A DNA stretch of 64,000 nt from Geomonas limicola (lineage in GTDB: Bacteria > Desulfobacterota > Desulfuromonadia > Geobacterales > Geobacteraceae), in the NCBI RefSeq assembly GCF_014193675.1, contig NZ_BLXZ01000010.1, forward strand, positions 156,634-220,633, read 5' to 3'. Below the pieces are notes generated by a model. It ran no database searches and was not told the origin of the DNA. It saw only the letters and a list, made by a program, of their open reading frames with translations. Numbering within the stretch: position 1 is the first letter of the stretch; each line of letters starts with the position of its first letter. Position numbers and translations under genes: made by a program. Shown piece after piece: positions 14,973-23,651 of this stretch.

Positions 14973-15952
14973 TTCGAGCAAAGATCACCGGAACGGGATC
15001 GGCACTTCCCGAGAAGGTACTCACCAACTTCGACCTGGAGAAGATGGTCGACACCTCCGACGAGTGGATCGTCGCCCGCACCGGCATCAGCCAGCGGCGC
15101 ATCGCTTCGGAAGGGGAGTACACCTCAACCTTCGCCACCCAGGCCGCCCAGCGTGCCCTCGAGGCCGCCGGCGTCAGTGCCGAAGAGATCGACCTGATCA
15201 TCCTCGGCACGCTCACCCCGGATTTCCCGTTCCCCGCCACCGCCTGCCTGGTGCAGCAGAACCTGGGCGCTAAGAACGCCTTCTGCTTCGACCTCTCCGC
15301 AGCCTGCTCCGGTTTCGTCTACGCCCTGGCCACCGCCGAGAAGTACCTGCTCTCCGGGACCCACAAGAAGGCGCTGGTGATCGGTGCGGAGGTGCTCTCG
15401 CGCATCATCGACTGGAAGGACCGCAACACCTGCCTGCTCTTCGGTGACGGCGCCGGTGCCGTGGTGCTCGAGGCCGTCGAAGATGGCGACCACGGCCTGC
15501 TGTCGACCCACATGTACTCGGACGGCAACTTCTGGGAGATCCTCTACCAGACCGGTTCCGGCAACCGCAATCCCGCGACCCAGGCGAACCTGGACGCAGG
15601 ACTTGTGTACCTGACCATGCAGGGGAACGAGGTGTTCAAGTACGCGGTGCGCGCCATGGCCGAGGTCTCGATGGAGGCCCTGGAGAAAAACGGCGTGACC
15701 GGCGAAGACCTGACCCTCTTCATCGCGCACCAGGCGAACCAGCGCATCATCGATGCGGTGGGCAAGCGCCTGAACCTGACCGGCGAGCGGGTCTTCGTGA
15801 ACCTGGACCGTTACGGCAACACCTCGGCCGCGTCGATTCCCATTGCGCTCGACGAGGCGGTGCGCGGCGGACGCGTCAAGGAAGGCGACCTGGTGCTGCT
15901 CTCCGCATTCGGCGGCGGTCTCACCTGGGGTTCCGCACTCCTGCGCTGGTAG
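14969..15952 (+). CDS. fabH: 3-oxoacyl-ACP synthase III (KAS III)
   Basis: A 327-aa condensing enzyme that starts fatty-acid synthesis by joining acetyl-CoA to malonyl-ACP. The catalytic triad is visible: Cys113 (AACSGF), His254 (AHQANQ) and Asn284 (GNTSAAS). The N-terminal ITGTGSALPEKVLTN is typical. It overlaps plsX by 4 bases. A hairpin with a weak T-run follows, which may attenuate transcription into fabD. Confidence 0.96.
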   Translation: MIRAKITGTGSALPEKVLTNFDLEKMVDTSDEWIVARTGISQRRIASEGEYTSTFATQAAQRALEAAGVSAEEIDLIILGTLTPDFPFPATACLVQQNLGAKNAFCFDLSAACSGFVYALATAEKYLLSGTHKKALVIGAEVLSRIIDWKDRNTCLLFGDGAGAVVLEAVEDGDHGLLSTHMYSDGNFWEILYQTGSGNRNPATQANLDAGLVYLTMQGNEVFKYAVRAMAEVSMEALEKNGVTGEDLTLFIAHQANQRIIDAVGKRLNLTGERVFVNLDRYGNTSAASIPIALDEAVRGGRVKEGDLVLLSAFGGGLTWGSALLRW

Positions 15953-15987
15953 CTGGACCGACAACTTACTCTTTTAAAAGCTTGGGG

Positions 15988-16012
15988 GGCGGGTCTTAGA
16001 TCCGCCTTCTTT
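15988..16012 (+). terminator. Hairpin between fabH and fabD (possible attenuator)
   Basis: GGCGGGTC, loop TTA and GATCCGCC form an 8-bp stem (one G-U pair) followed by TTCTTT. The T-tract is weak, so it may reduce rather than stop transcription into fabD. Confidence 0.45.
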
Positions 16013-16119
16013 GCGCCGTAGCACCGGCTGCCGCTTACGTAAAAGTTTCCTAGGGCGGCCTTCGCTGCGGCCTGACATCTCCCGGCGCGGTACCGGCCGG
16101 AAAATCGCGAGGTATCGAC

Positions 16120-17049
16120 ATGAGTCATGCATTCATCTTCCCCGGCCAGGGGTCGCAGCATCCGGGCATGGGGCGCGAGCTTGCCGAGAACTTCAAGATC
16201 GCCAAGGAGAGCTTCCAGGAGGCGGACGACGCCCTCGGGTTCAAACTCTCCACCATGTGCTTCGAGGGTCCCGAGGAGGACCTGAAGCTCACCGCCAACA
16301 CCCAGCCGGCCATCCTGGCCGCCAGTGTCGCGGCCTACCGGGTACTGAAGCAGGAGTCCCCGCTTGCCGCGAGCTTCGTGGCCGGCCACTCGCTGGGCGA
16401 GTACTCGGCCCTGGTAGCCGCAGGCGCCCTCGATTTTGCCGACGCGCTGCGCACCGTGCGCGCCCGCGGCAGCTTCATGCAGGACGCGGTACCCGTCGGG
16501 GTGGGGGCCATGGCCGCCATCCTGGGGGTCGAGAACGACGTCCTTGCCGAGATCTGCCAGGAGGCGGCGCAGGGCGAAGTAGTTTCCCCGGCCAACTTCA
16601 ACTCGCCGGGCCAGATCGTCATCGCCGGCCACGTCGGTGCCGTTACCCGCGCCATCGAGATCGCCAAGGCGCGCGGCTTCAGAAAAGCGATGCCGCTACC
16701 GGTAAGCGCCCCCTTCCATTGCGCCCTGATGCAGCCGGCCGCCGAGCGTCTGGCCGGGGTTCTGGAAAAGGTCCAGGTCTCCCCGCTGGTGACCGCCGTA
16801 GTGAGCAACGTGGAAGCCAAGCCCAATACCGACGCCGGCCGCGTCAAAGGTCTGCTGGTCGACCAGGTCTGCTCCCCGGTGCGCTGGGACGAGTCGGTGC
16901 GTTTCATGGTCGCCCAGGGTGTCACCAATTTCGTGGAGATCGGCCCGGGCAAGGTGCTCGCCGGTCTGGTCAAGCGCATCGAGAAAGAGGCCCAGACCCT
17001 TAACGTGCAGGACGTAGCCGGGGTGAAGGCCCTGACGGAGGTGGCATAA
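16120..17049 (+). CDS. fabD: Malonyl-CoA:ACP transacylase
   Basis: A 309-aa acyltransferase that loads malonyl groups on ACP. It has the N-terminal FPGQGSQ, the nucleophile Ser91 in GHSLGEYSAL, and the conserved VSAPFHC containing the catalytic His. Length is normal. CGAGG lies before the ATG. One base separates its stop from the fabG start, so the two are coupled. Confidence 0.96.
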   Translation: MSHAFIFPGQGSQHPGMGRELAENFKIAKESFQEADDALGFKLSTMCFEGPEEDLKLTANTQPAILAASVAAYRVLKQESPLAASFVAGHSLGEYSALVAAGALDFADALRTVRARGSFMQDAVPVGVGAMAAILGVENDVLAEICQEAAQGEVVSPANFNSPGQIVIAGHVGAVTRAIEIAKARGFRKAMPLPVSAPFHCALMQPAAERLAGVLEKVQVSPLVTAVVSNVEAKPNTDAGRVKGLLVDQVCSPVRWDESVRFMVAQGVTNFVEIGPGKVLAGLVKRIEKEAQTLNVQDVAGVKALTEVA

Positions 17050-17050
17050 C

Positions 17051-17791
17051 ATGAGTCTTAACGGACAGGTAGCCGTAGTAACCGGAGCTTCCCGCGGCAT
17101 CGGCCGCGCCATCGCCCTGAAACTTGCCGCCGAAGGTGCCGCCGTGGTGGTTACCGCAACCAGCGTCGAGGGGGCCCAGAAAACCGCCGACGAGATCGTC
17201 GCAGCCGGGGGCAAGGCGCTCGCCGTCAAGGTGGACGTCTCCCAGGTGGCCGAGGTGGAGGAACTCTTCAAAAAGACCGCCGACGCCTTCGGGCGCCTCG
17301 ACATCCTGGTGAATAACGCCGGGATCACCAAGGACGGCCTCTTGCTGCGCATGAAGGAGTCCGACTGGGATGCCGTCATCGACGTGAACCTGAAGGGTGC
17401 CTTCAACTGCACCCGCGAGGCGGCCAAGGTGATGAGCAAGGCCCGCTACGGCCGCATCGTCAACGTCTCCTCGGTGGTCGGTGAGATGGGGAACCCGGGC
17501 CAGGCGAACTACTGCGCCTCCAAGGCCGGCATGATCGGCCTCACCAAGTCGGTGGCAAAGGAACTCGCGCGTCGCAGCGTCACCGTGAACGCGGTAACCC
17601 CCGGCTTCATCGAGACCGACATGACCAGCGAACTCTCCGAGAAGACCCGCGAGTCCTTGCAGGAACAGATCCCGATGGGGCGCCTGGGGGGCTCGGAAGA
17701 CATCGCCGCGGCGGTACTTTTCCTGGTGTCCCAGGGGGCTTCCTACATCACCGGTCACGTTCTCTCGGTCAACGGCGGGATGTACATGTAG
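17051..17791 (+). CDS. fabG: 3-oxoacyl-ACP reductase
   Basis: A 246-aa short-chain dehydrogenase that reduces 3-oxoacyl-ACP with NADPH. It shows the cofactor loop TGASRGIG (11-18), NNAG (88-91), the catalytic Tyr154 and Lys158 in YCASK and the C-terminal NGGMYM typical of FabG. It follows fabD by one base; acpP comes next but with its own promoter. Confidence 0.95.
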   Translation: MSLNGQVAVVTGASRGIGRAIALKLAAEGAAVVVTATSVEGAQKTADEIVAAGGKALAVKVDVSQVAEVEELFKKTADAFGRLDILVNNAGITKDGLLLRMKESDWDAVIDVNLKGAFNCTREAAKVMSKARYGRIVNVSSVVGEMGNPGQANYCASKAGMIGLTKSVAKELARRSVTVNAVTPGFIETDMTSELSEKTRESLQEQIPMGRLGGSEDIAAAVLFLVSQGASYITGHVLSVNGGMYM

Positions 17792-17839
17792 GGTAGGGAA
17801 GGGGCCGAAAATTTTAGCTTGCGGGCCCTAAAATACCTT

Positions 17840-17868
17840 TTGCAAATTCGCTTTGTGCATGCTATGAA
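17840..17868 (+). promoter_or_regulatory. Separate acpP promoter
   Basis: TTGCAA (17840-17845) and TATGAA (17863-17868), 17 bases apart, lie in the 134-base gap between fabG and acpP. A dedicated promoter fits the high demand for acyl carrier protein. Confidence 0.5.
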
Positions 17869-17925
17869 ACTAGGCGTGTTTTTTCCCAACTAAATGTCTG
17901 AACAAAATCAACTGGAGGTGTATAG

Positions 17926-18159
17926 ATGGCTTCGATCGAAAAACGTATTAAAGAGATAGTGGCAGAGCAGCTTGGTGTTGACGAGGCGCAGGTGACCAAC
18001 GAGTCTTCCTTCATGGACGACCTGGGCGCCGACTCCCTGGATACCGTGGAACTGGTGATGGCTCTCGAAGAAGAGTTCGAAATCGAGATCTCCGACGAAG
18101 ATGCCGAGAAGATCCAGTCCGTCCAGGACGCCATCGACTACATTACTGATCATACCTAG
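17926..18159 (+). CDS. acpP: Acyl carrier protein
   Basis: A 77-aa acidic protein with the phosphopantetheine attachment Ser37 in GADSLDTVEL. It carries growing acyl chains between the Fab enzymes. The ribosome-binding site is strong (GGAGGTG). It has its own promoter upstream and a strong terminator downstream, so it can be made in excess over its neighbours. Confidence 0.97.
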   Translation: MASIEKRIKEIVAEQLGVDEAQVTNESSFMDDLGADSLDTVELVMALEEEFEIEISDEDAEKIQSVQDAIDYITDHT

Positions 18160-18166
18160 TAGGCAG

Positions 18167-18192
18167 AGGGGAAGTTGACTTCCCCTTTTTTC
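18167..18192 (+). terminator. Terminator after acpP
   Basis: AGGGGAAG, loop TTGA and CTTCCCCT followed by TTTTTT form a perfect 8-bp rho-independent terminator 7 bases after the acpP stop. Confidence 0.85.
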
Positions 18193-18239
18193 ATGGCGCC
18201 ATGGCGTCGTGACGATCAGAAACTAAGGAGTTCAGAAAT

Positions 18240-19472
18240 ATGAGAAGAGTTGTTGTCACGGGGATCGGCGTGGTCTCCCCCCTGGGGACCGGGAACGCCA
18301 AGAACTGGGAGAACCTGATCGCCGGCAAGTCCGGGATCGCTCCCATCACCCGTTTCGATGCCAGCGAGCTGCCGGTCAGGATCGCCGGCGAAGTGAAGGA
18401 TTTCGTCGCCGAGGACTACATCGACAAGAAAGAGATCAAGAAGATGGATCTCTTCATCCAGTACGCGCTGGGTGCCGCTCACTACGCCATGGAGGATTCC
18501 GGCCTGGTGATCAACGAGGAGAATGCCGAGCGTGTCGGCGTCCTGGTAGGTGCGGGCCTTGGCGGCCTCCCCGCCATCGAGCGCTACCACAGCGCACTCG
18601 CCGAGGGTGGCTACAAGAAGATTTCTCCCTTCTTCATCCCGATGCTGATCATCAATCTGGCTCCGGGCCACATCTCCATCAAGTACGGCGCGAAAGGTCC
18701 GAACCTCTCGTCGGTTTCCGCCTGCGCGACCGGTACCCACTCCATCGGTGACGCCTACCACATGATCAAGCGCGGCGATGCCGACGCCATGATCGCCGGC
18801 GGCACCGAGTCGACCGTGACCCCGCTGGGGATCGGCGGCTTCGCCGTCATGAAGGCGCTCTCGACCAACAACGACGATCCGGCTGCGGCCTCGCGCCCCT
18901 TCGACAAGGGGAGGGACGGTTTCGTCCTCGCGGAAGGCGCCGGCATCGTGGTGCTCGAGGAGTACGAAGCGGCCAAGGCCCGCGGCGCCAAGATCTACGG
19001 CGAGATCGTGGGATACGGCATGTCCGGCGACGCCTACCACCTGACCAGCCCCGCTCCGGGCGGCGAGGGTGCCGCACGCTGCATGAAGATGGCGCTCAGG
19101 ACCGCCGGTGTGAACCCCGAGCAGGTCGACTACATCAACGCCCACGGCACCTCCACGCCGTTTGGCGACGTGGGTGAGACCATGGCCATCCGCTCGGTGT
19201 TCGGCCCCCATGCCGACAAGCTGATGGTTTCCTCGACCAAGTCGATGACCGGGCACCTGCTCGGAGCGGCCGGCGGCGTCGAGGCGGTCTTCTCGCTCAT
19301 GGCGATGGAAAAGCAGGTGGTACCTCCGACCATCAACTACACCGATCCCGATCCGGAATGCGATCTGGACTACGTCCCGAACACGGCGCGCGAAGCGAAG
19401 GTCGAGTACGCCATGTCCAACTCGTTCGGCTTCGGCGGCACCAACGCGTCGCTGCTTTTCAAGAGGGTGTAG
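18240..19472 (+). CDS. fabF: 3-oxoacyl-ACP synthase II (KAS II)
   Basis: A 410-aa condensing enzyme for chain elongation. The catalytic Cys162 lies in VSACATGTHS; the two His residues lie in NAHGTSTPFGD and in KSMTGHLLGAAG. Length is normal. Its stop codon is directly followed by the rpiB ATG, a zero-base gap that indicates strong coupling of lipid and pentose-phosphate genes. A start site with TAAGGAG precedes the ATG. Confidence 0.96.
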   Translation: MRRVVVTGIGVVSPLGTGNAKNWENLIAGKSGIAPITRFDASELPVRIAGEVKDFVAEDYIDKKEIKKMDLFIQYALGAAHYAMEDSGLVINEENAERVGVLVGAGLGGLPAIERYHSALAEGGYKKISPFFIPMLIINLAPGHISIKYGAKGPNLSSVSACATGTHSIGDAYHMIKRGDADAMIAGGTESTVTPLGIGGFAVMKALSTNNDDPAAASRPFDKGRDGFVLAEGAGIVVLEEYEAAKARGAKIYGEIVGYGMSGDAYHLTSPAPGGEGAARCMKMALRTAGVNPEQVDYINAHGTSTPFGDVGETMAIRSVFGPHADKLMVSSTKSMTGHLLGAAGGVEAVFSLMAMEKQVVPPTINYTDPDPECDLDYVPNTAREAKVEYAMSNSFGFGGTNASLLFKRV

Positions 19473-19928
19473 ATGATAGTCATTGCCAGCGATCACGGCG
19501 GTTTGAACCTGAAGGATGAGATCAAGGCTCTCTTGAGCGAGCGCGGGGTAGCCTGCGAGGATCTCGGCACCAACAACGGCGACTCGGTCGACTACCCGGA
19601 CTTCGGGGCCAAGGTGGCGCAGCGCGTCTCCCAGGGAAATGCCGATCTCGGCATCCTGGTCTGCGGCACCGGCATCGGCATGTCCATCGTGGCCAACAAG
19701 TTCCCGGGTATCCGGGCGGCCCTGGCAACCGACGTCTTCATGGCCACCATGGCCAAGGAGCACAACAACGCCAACATCCTGGTCCTCGGAGGGCGCGTCA
19801 TCGACGGAGCCACCGCCCGCGCCATGGTGGCGGCCTGGCTGGACACCGAGTTTGCCGCGGGGCGCCACCAGGCGCGTCTCGACAAGATCGCCGCGCTGGA
19901 GAAGGACCTCAGGGTCCAGGCACCCTAA
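19473..19928 (+). CDS. rpiB: Ribose-5-phosphate isomerase B
   Basis: A 151-aa isomerase that interconverts ribose 5-phosphate and ribulose 5-phosphate. It starts MIVIASDHGGLNLKDEI and has the active-site Cys in VCGTGIGMS, followed by HNNANILVLGGRV. The RpiB/LacAB fold is clear. The gene directly abuts fabF and precedes glyA, an order I recall from other Deltaproteobacteria. Confidence 0.95.
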   Translation: MIVIASDHGGLNLKDEIKALLSERGVACEDLGTNNGDSVDYPDFGAKVAQRVSQGNADLGILVCGTGIGMSIVANKFPGIRAALATDVFMATMAKEHNNANILVLGGRVIDGATARAMVAAWLDTEFAAGRHQARLDKIAALEKDLRVQAP

Positions 19929-19955
19929 GGGCCCGGCAGCATTTGAACAAAGCAC

Positions 19956-19979
19956 AAACGGGACCCTCGGTCCCGTTTT
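19956..19979 (+). terminator. Terminator after fabF-rpiB
   Basis: AAACGGGACC, loop CTC and GGTCCCGTTT form a perfect 10-bp stem ending in TTTT, 28 bases after rpiB. Confidence 0.8.
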
Positions 19980-20013
19980 CATTTCCACAACGTTTATTTC
20001 AGGAGAACACACC

Positions 20014-21261
<1,248 letters not shown>

Positions 21262-21290
21262 GTGCGGCAGTAGCAGGCATTAAACAAGAG

Positions 21291-21318
21291 GGGGGCGCCT
21301 GTGGCGCCCCCTTTTTTT
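21291..21318 (+). terminator. Terminator after glyA
   Basis: GGGGGCGCC, loop TGT and GGCGCCCCC followed by seven T form a textbook terminator 29 bases after glyA. Confidence 0.9.
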
Positions 21319-21331
21319 CGTTGCGGCAGTT

Positions 21332-21368
21332 CCCCCTCGCCCTCCGGGAGAGGGTCGGGGTGAGGGGG
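21332..21368. repeat. REP-like palindromic element
   Basis: CCCCCTCGCCCTCCGGGAGA followed by GGGTCGGGGTGAGGGGG is an imperfect palindrome of the CCCTC/GAGGG kind found between genes in many GC-rich bacteria. A shorter relative (CCCTCGCCCTGACGAGAGGG) lies at 55951-55970. Confidence 0.55.
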
Positions 21369-21459
21369 CTTCGGGCTCGTTTGCCGTTAGCCCTTAGGCG
21401 TTCCCCGCTGACCGGCCATCGGTCCGAGAAAGTGCAGCTGGCGCACCCAGGAGATCCCC

Positions 21460-22353
21460 ATGATTTTCAACCGCATCCGCTACGAAGAGCCGCTCTTTCG
21501 CCCCCCCTCCGAAGCCAACAGCCTCATATTCCAGGCCACTATTGGCTGCTCGCAGAACACCTGCCGTTTCTGCGGCATGTACAAGATGAAAACCTTCCGC
21601 ATCCGCCCGGTCTCCGAGATGCTCGCCGAAATCCACTCGGTGCCCGAATCGGTGCGTCCCCACGTGCAGCGGGTCTTCATCGCCGACGGCGACGGGCTGG
21701 TCTATCCGCAGGCCGGTCTCGTGGAACTCCTCGATGCGCTCTCTACCACGTTTCCCCGGCTCACCCGGGTCGGTGCCTACGCCTCGCCCAACAGCCTCAC
21801 CACCAAGACCGAGGAGGAACTCACCCTGCTGCAGCAGAAGAAGCTGCGCATCCTCTACTTCGGCCTGGAAAGCGGGGACCCGGATACGCTCACCCTGGTG
21901 CGCAAGGGGTTTGCTCCTGCCGAGATGCTCGCACTCTGTAAAAAGGCCCAAAGGGCCGGGATGAAGCTATCTGTGACCGCAATCCTAGGTCTTGCCGGCA
22001 GGGCGCGCAGTGCCGAGCACGCCAAGGCTACCGCCGCGTGGATCAATGAACTCTCGCCCGAGTACTTTTCGCTGCTCACCATGTTCCGGCGCCACAACGA
22101 CGATTACTTTAAGGAAATCGAGCCGCTCAGCTACGGGGGGATCCTGGAGGAGGCGCTTTCGATGCTGCAGGAACTCAATCCGCAACGCACCATCTTGCGC
22201 TCCAACCACGTCTCGAATTTCCTGAATCTGGCGGGGAGTTATCCCAAGGACCGCGAGCGACTCATCGAGACCGCGCAGCGGGCCCTGGCCGAAGCCCGAC
22301 GGCAGCCGATATGGTTCAATGAGGTTCCGGACTATCAGGAGGAGTATTATTAG
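21460..22353 (+). CDS. Radical SAM protein
   Basis: A 297-aa radical SAM enzyme. The cluster-binding motif is GCSQNTCRFCGMY, a CX4CX2C form (Cys30, Cys35, Cys38) rather than the common CX3CX2C, so the [4Fe-4S] ligands are in place. Later motifs include FIADGDGL and LYFGLESGDPDTL, as in the Elp3/MiaB-type barrel. There is no B12-binding or extra iron-sulfur domain. Function within this subfamily is unknown. The stop codon TAG is also the first unit of a short tandem array. The ATG lies after AGGAGATCCCC. Confidence 0.85.
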   Translation: MIFNRIRYEEPLFRPPSEANSLIFQATIGCSQNTCRFCGMYKMKTFRIRPVSEMLAEIHSVPESVRPHVQRVFIADGDGLVYPQAGLVELLDALSTTFPRLTRVGAYASPNSLTTKTEEELTLLQQKKLRILYFGLESGDPDTLTLVRKGFAPAEMLALCKKAQRAGMKLSVTAILGLAGRARSAEHAKATAAWINELSPEYFSLLTMFRRHNDDYFKEIEPLSYGGILEEALSMLQELNPQRTILRSNHVSNFLNLAGSYPKDRERLIETAQRALAEARRQPIWFNEVPDYQEEYY

Positions 22354-22554
22354 GGACTGGGGACTAGGGACTAGGGACTAGGGACTAGGGACTAGGGACT
22401 AGGGACTGGGGACTGGGGACTGGGGACTGGGGACTGGGGACTGGGGACTGGGGACTGGGGACTTGTGACTGGAGACTGGAGACTGGAGACTAGGGCTAGG
22501 GCTAGGGCTAGGGCTAGGGCTAGGGCTAGGGGCTAGGGGCTAGGGGCTAGGGGC
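22351..22554. repeat. Telomere-like short tandem array (GGGACTA / GGGGACT / GGGCTA)
   Basis: About 200 bases of 6- and 7-base units in blocks: TAGGGAC, then GGGGACT, then GGAGACT, then AGGGCT and finally AGGGGCT. The + strand is G-rich with runs of three or four G separated by short loops, so a G-quadruplex is possible. The array begins at the stop codon of the radical SAM gene. It has no spacers and is not a CRISPR array. Confidence 0.9.
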
Positions 22555-22670
22555 GGAGGGGGGATCCTTTTCACGAGAATTTGTCGCCGAACACAGGTTC
22601 CCCCCTTCGCAAAGGGGAGGACGTGACGCCAGCTGCTTTGCCTAAATTTAGGGAAGTAGCTCTCGAACAA

Positions 22671-22710
22671 CAGAAAAGCCACTCCGAAACCGGAGTGGCT
22701 TTTCTGTGTT
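22671..22710. terminator. Perfect 16-bp hairpin, likely terminator
   Basis: CAGAAAAGCCACTCCG, loop AAAC and CGGAGTGGCTTTTCTG form a perfect 16-bp stem. T-rich or A-rich flanks on both sides let it act in either direction between the radical SAM gene and the minus-strand HTH gene. Confidence 0.7.
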
Positions 22711-22876
22711 GCCAAGGGGGGGACAACGGTCCTGCTTCTCTCCCAACCCGCCCCGTCCCGGTGCCTGCACCGAAACGGCCACCGTCCTGGCAAGGGCGTC
22801 GCTGGGCCGAGCTCTTAAGCCTCTGATAATAGACCGGAGAACTGCTCGGGGAGCTCCATCCGGTCCGAATGGGACG

Positions 22877-23335
22877 CTAGCGTGCTACTCCGCAAAGCTG
22901 CAGCTCCGTATCGAGCTTCTCCCGCGAAATCCCGAGCACTCGGCACGCCTTGTCCCTGTCGCTCTGGTAGCGCTCCATCACCATGAGGAGCAACGCCTTT
23001 TTGAGCGACGCTGAAAGTTTGTCCATGACGCCCTGGCCGTGACTGGCCGCCAGCGAAGAGACCAACGGCTCCAGGTTTCTCTGGAACAGGGCGGCACTCT
23101 CGTTGACCCCCTTGGTCTCCCGCTCCTGCATTCTCTTCAGCTTCACGATGTTGCCGACGCACTCTTCCATGTGATCCTGCACCCAGCGCAGGGTGTCCCA
23201 ATGGTTGTCGACCGTCATCAGGCGCAGGTCGTCCCTGGTTCCTGCCGCTGCATTCTTCCGCTTCAGCCGCACCTCCATGATGCTATAGTCGAAGGCCCCA
23301 GATTTCTCGGCACTGCTGCGATCCCGGTATGCCAT
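22877..23335 (-). CDS. Small protein with C-terminal Fis-like HTH
   Basis: A 152-aa protein not assigned to a named family. The last 40 residues (ALLLMVMERYQSDRDKACRV followed by LGISREKLDTEL) match the Fis-type helix-turn-helix that ends many sigma54 activators, where the usual text is a helix followed by A-R-x-L-G-I-S-R-x-T-L. The N-terminal 100 residues look helical and basic, with no receiver or AAA+ domain. A stand-alone DNA-binding or nucleoid role is inferred. The ATG at 23335 is preceded by AAGGGGG. Confidence 0.65.
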   Translation of the reverse strand: MAYRDRSSAEKSGAFDYSIMEVRLKRKNAAAGTRDDLRLMTVDNHWDTLRWVQDHMEECVGNIVKLKRMQERETKGVNESAALFQRNLEPLVSSLAASHGQGVMDKLSASLKKALLLMVMERYQSDRDKACRVLGISREKLDTELQLCGVAR

Positions 23336-23651
23336 GACGTCCCCCTTTGTTGCCGCGATTTTTCTCTATCCTGTTCAACGGCCGTACCAATTCAGTCGTT
23401 GTTCGTCTAACATCGCTAAGTAGCCGTAATTATGGCTTAATTTGATCTTTATTTTGAGGGCGCTAGCAGGCAGCTTAAATGCCGGTCTGTTTCAAGCCTG
23501 CACAGATGCCTGTTCGGAAGCTGGTATTAGCTGTAATAACAGCAGCTTGGCCCGATGTTGATTCGTGAACAGGCCAAAGGGTGGCCTGCACACGCTGCTG
23601 CCGGTGCTGCAGGACATGATATACATTGGGGTGACCTAATGGAGGTGGACC
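23336..23651. other. Intergenic stretch upstream of comEC, no gene seen
   Basis: About 315 AT-richer bases between the divergent HTH gene and comEC. It probably holds both promoters, but I could not identify a convincing -35/-10 pair. Confidence 0.4.

Noticed and set aside
22351..22554. CRISPR array
   Set aside because: Units are 6-7 bases with no spacers; this is a simple tandem repeat.
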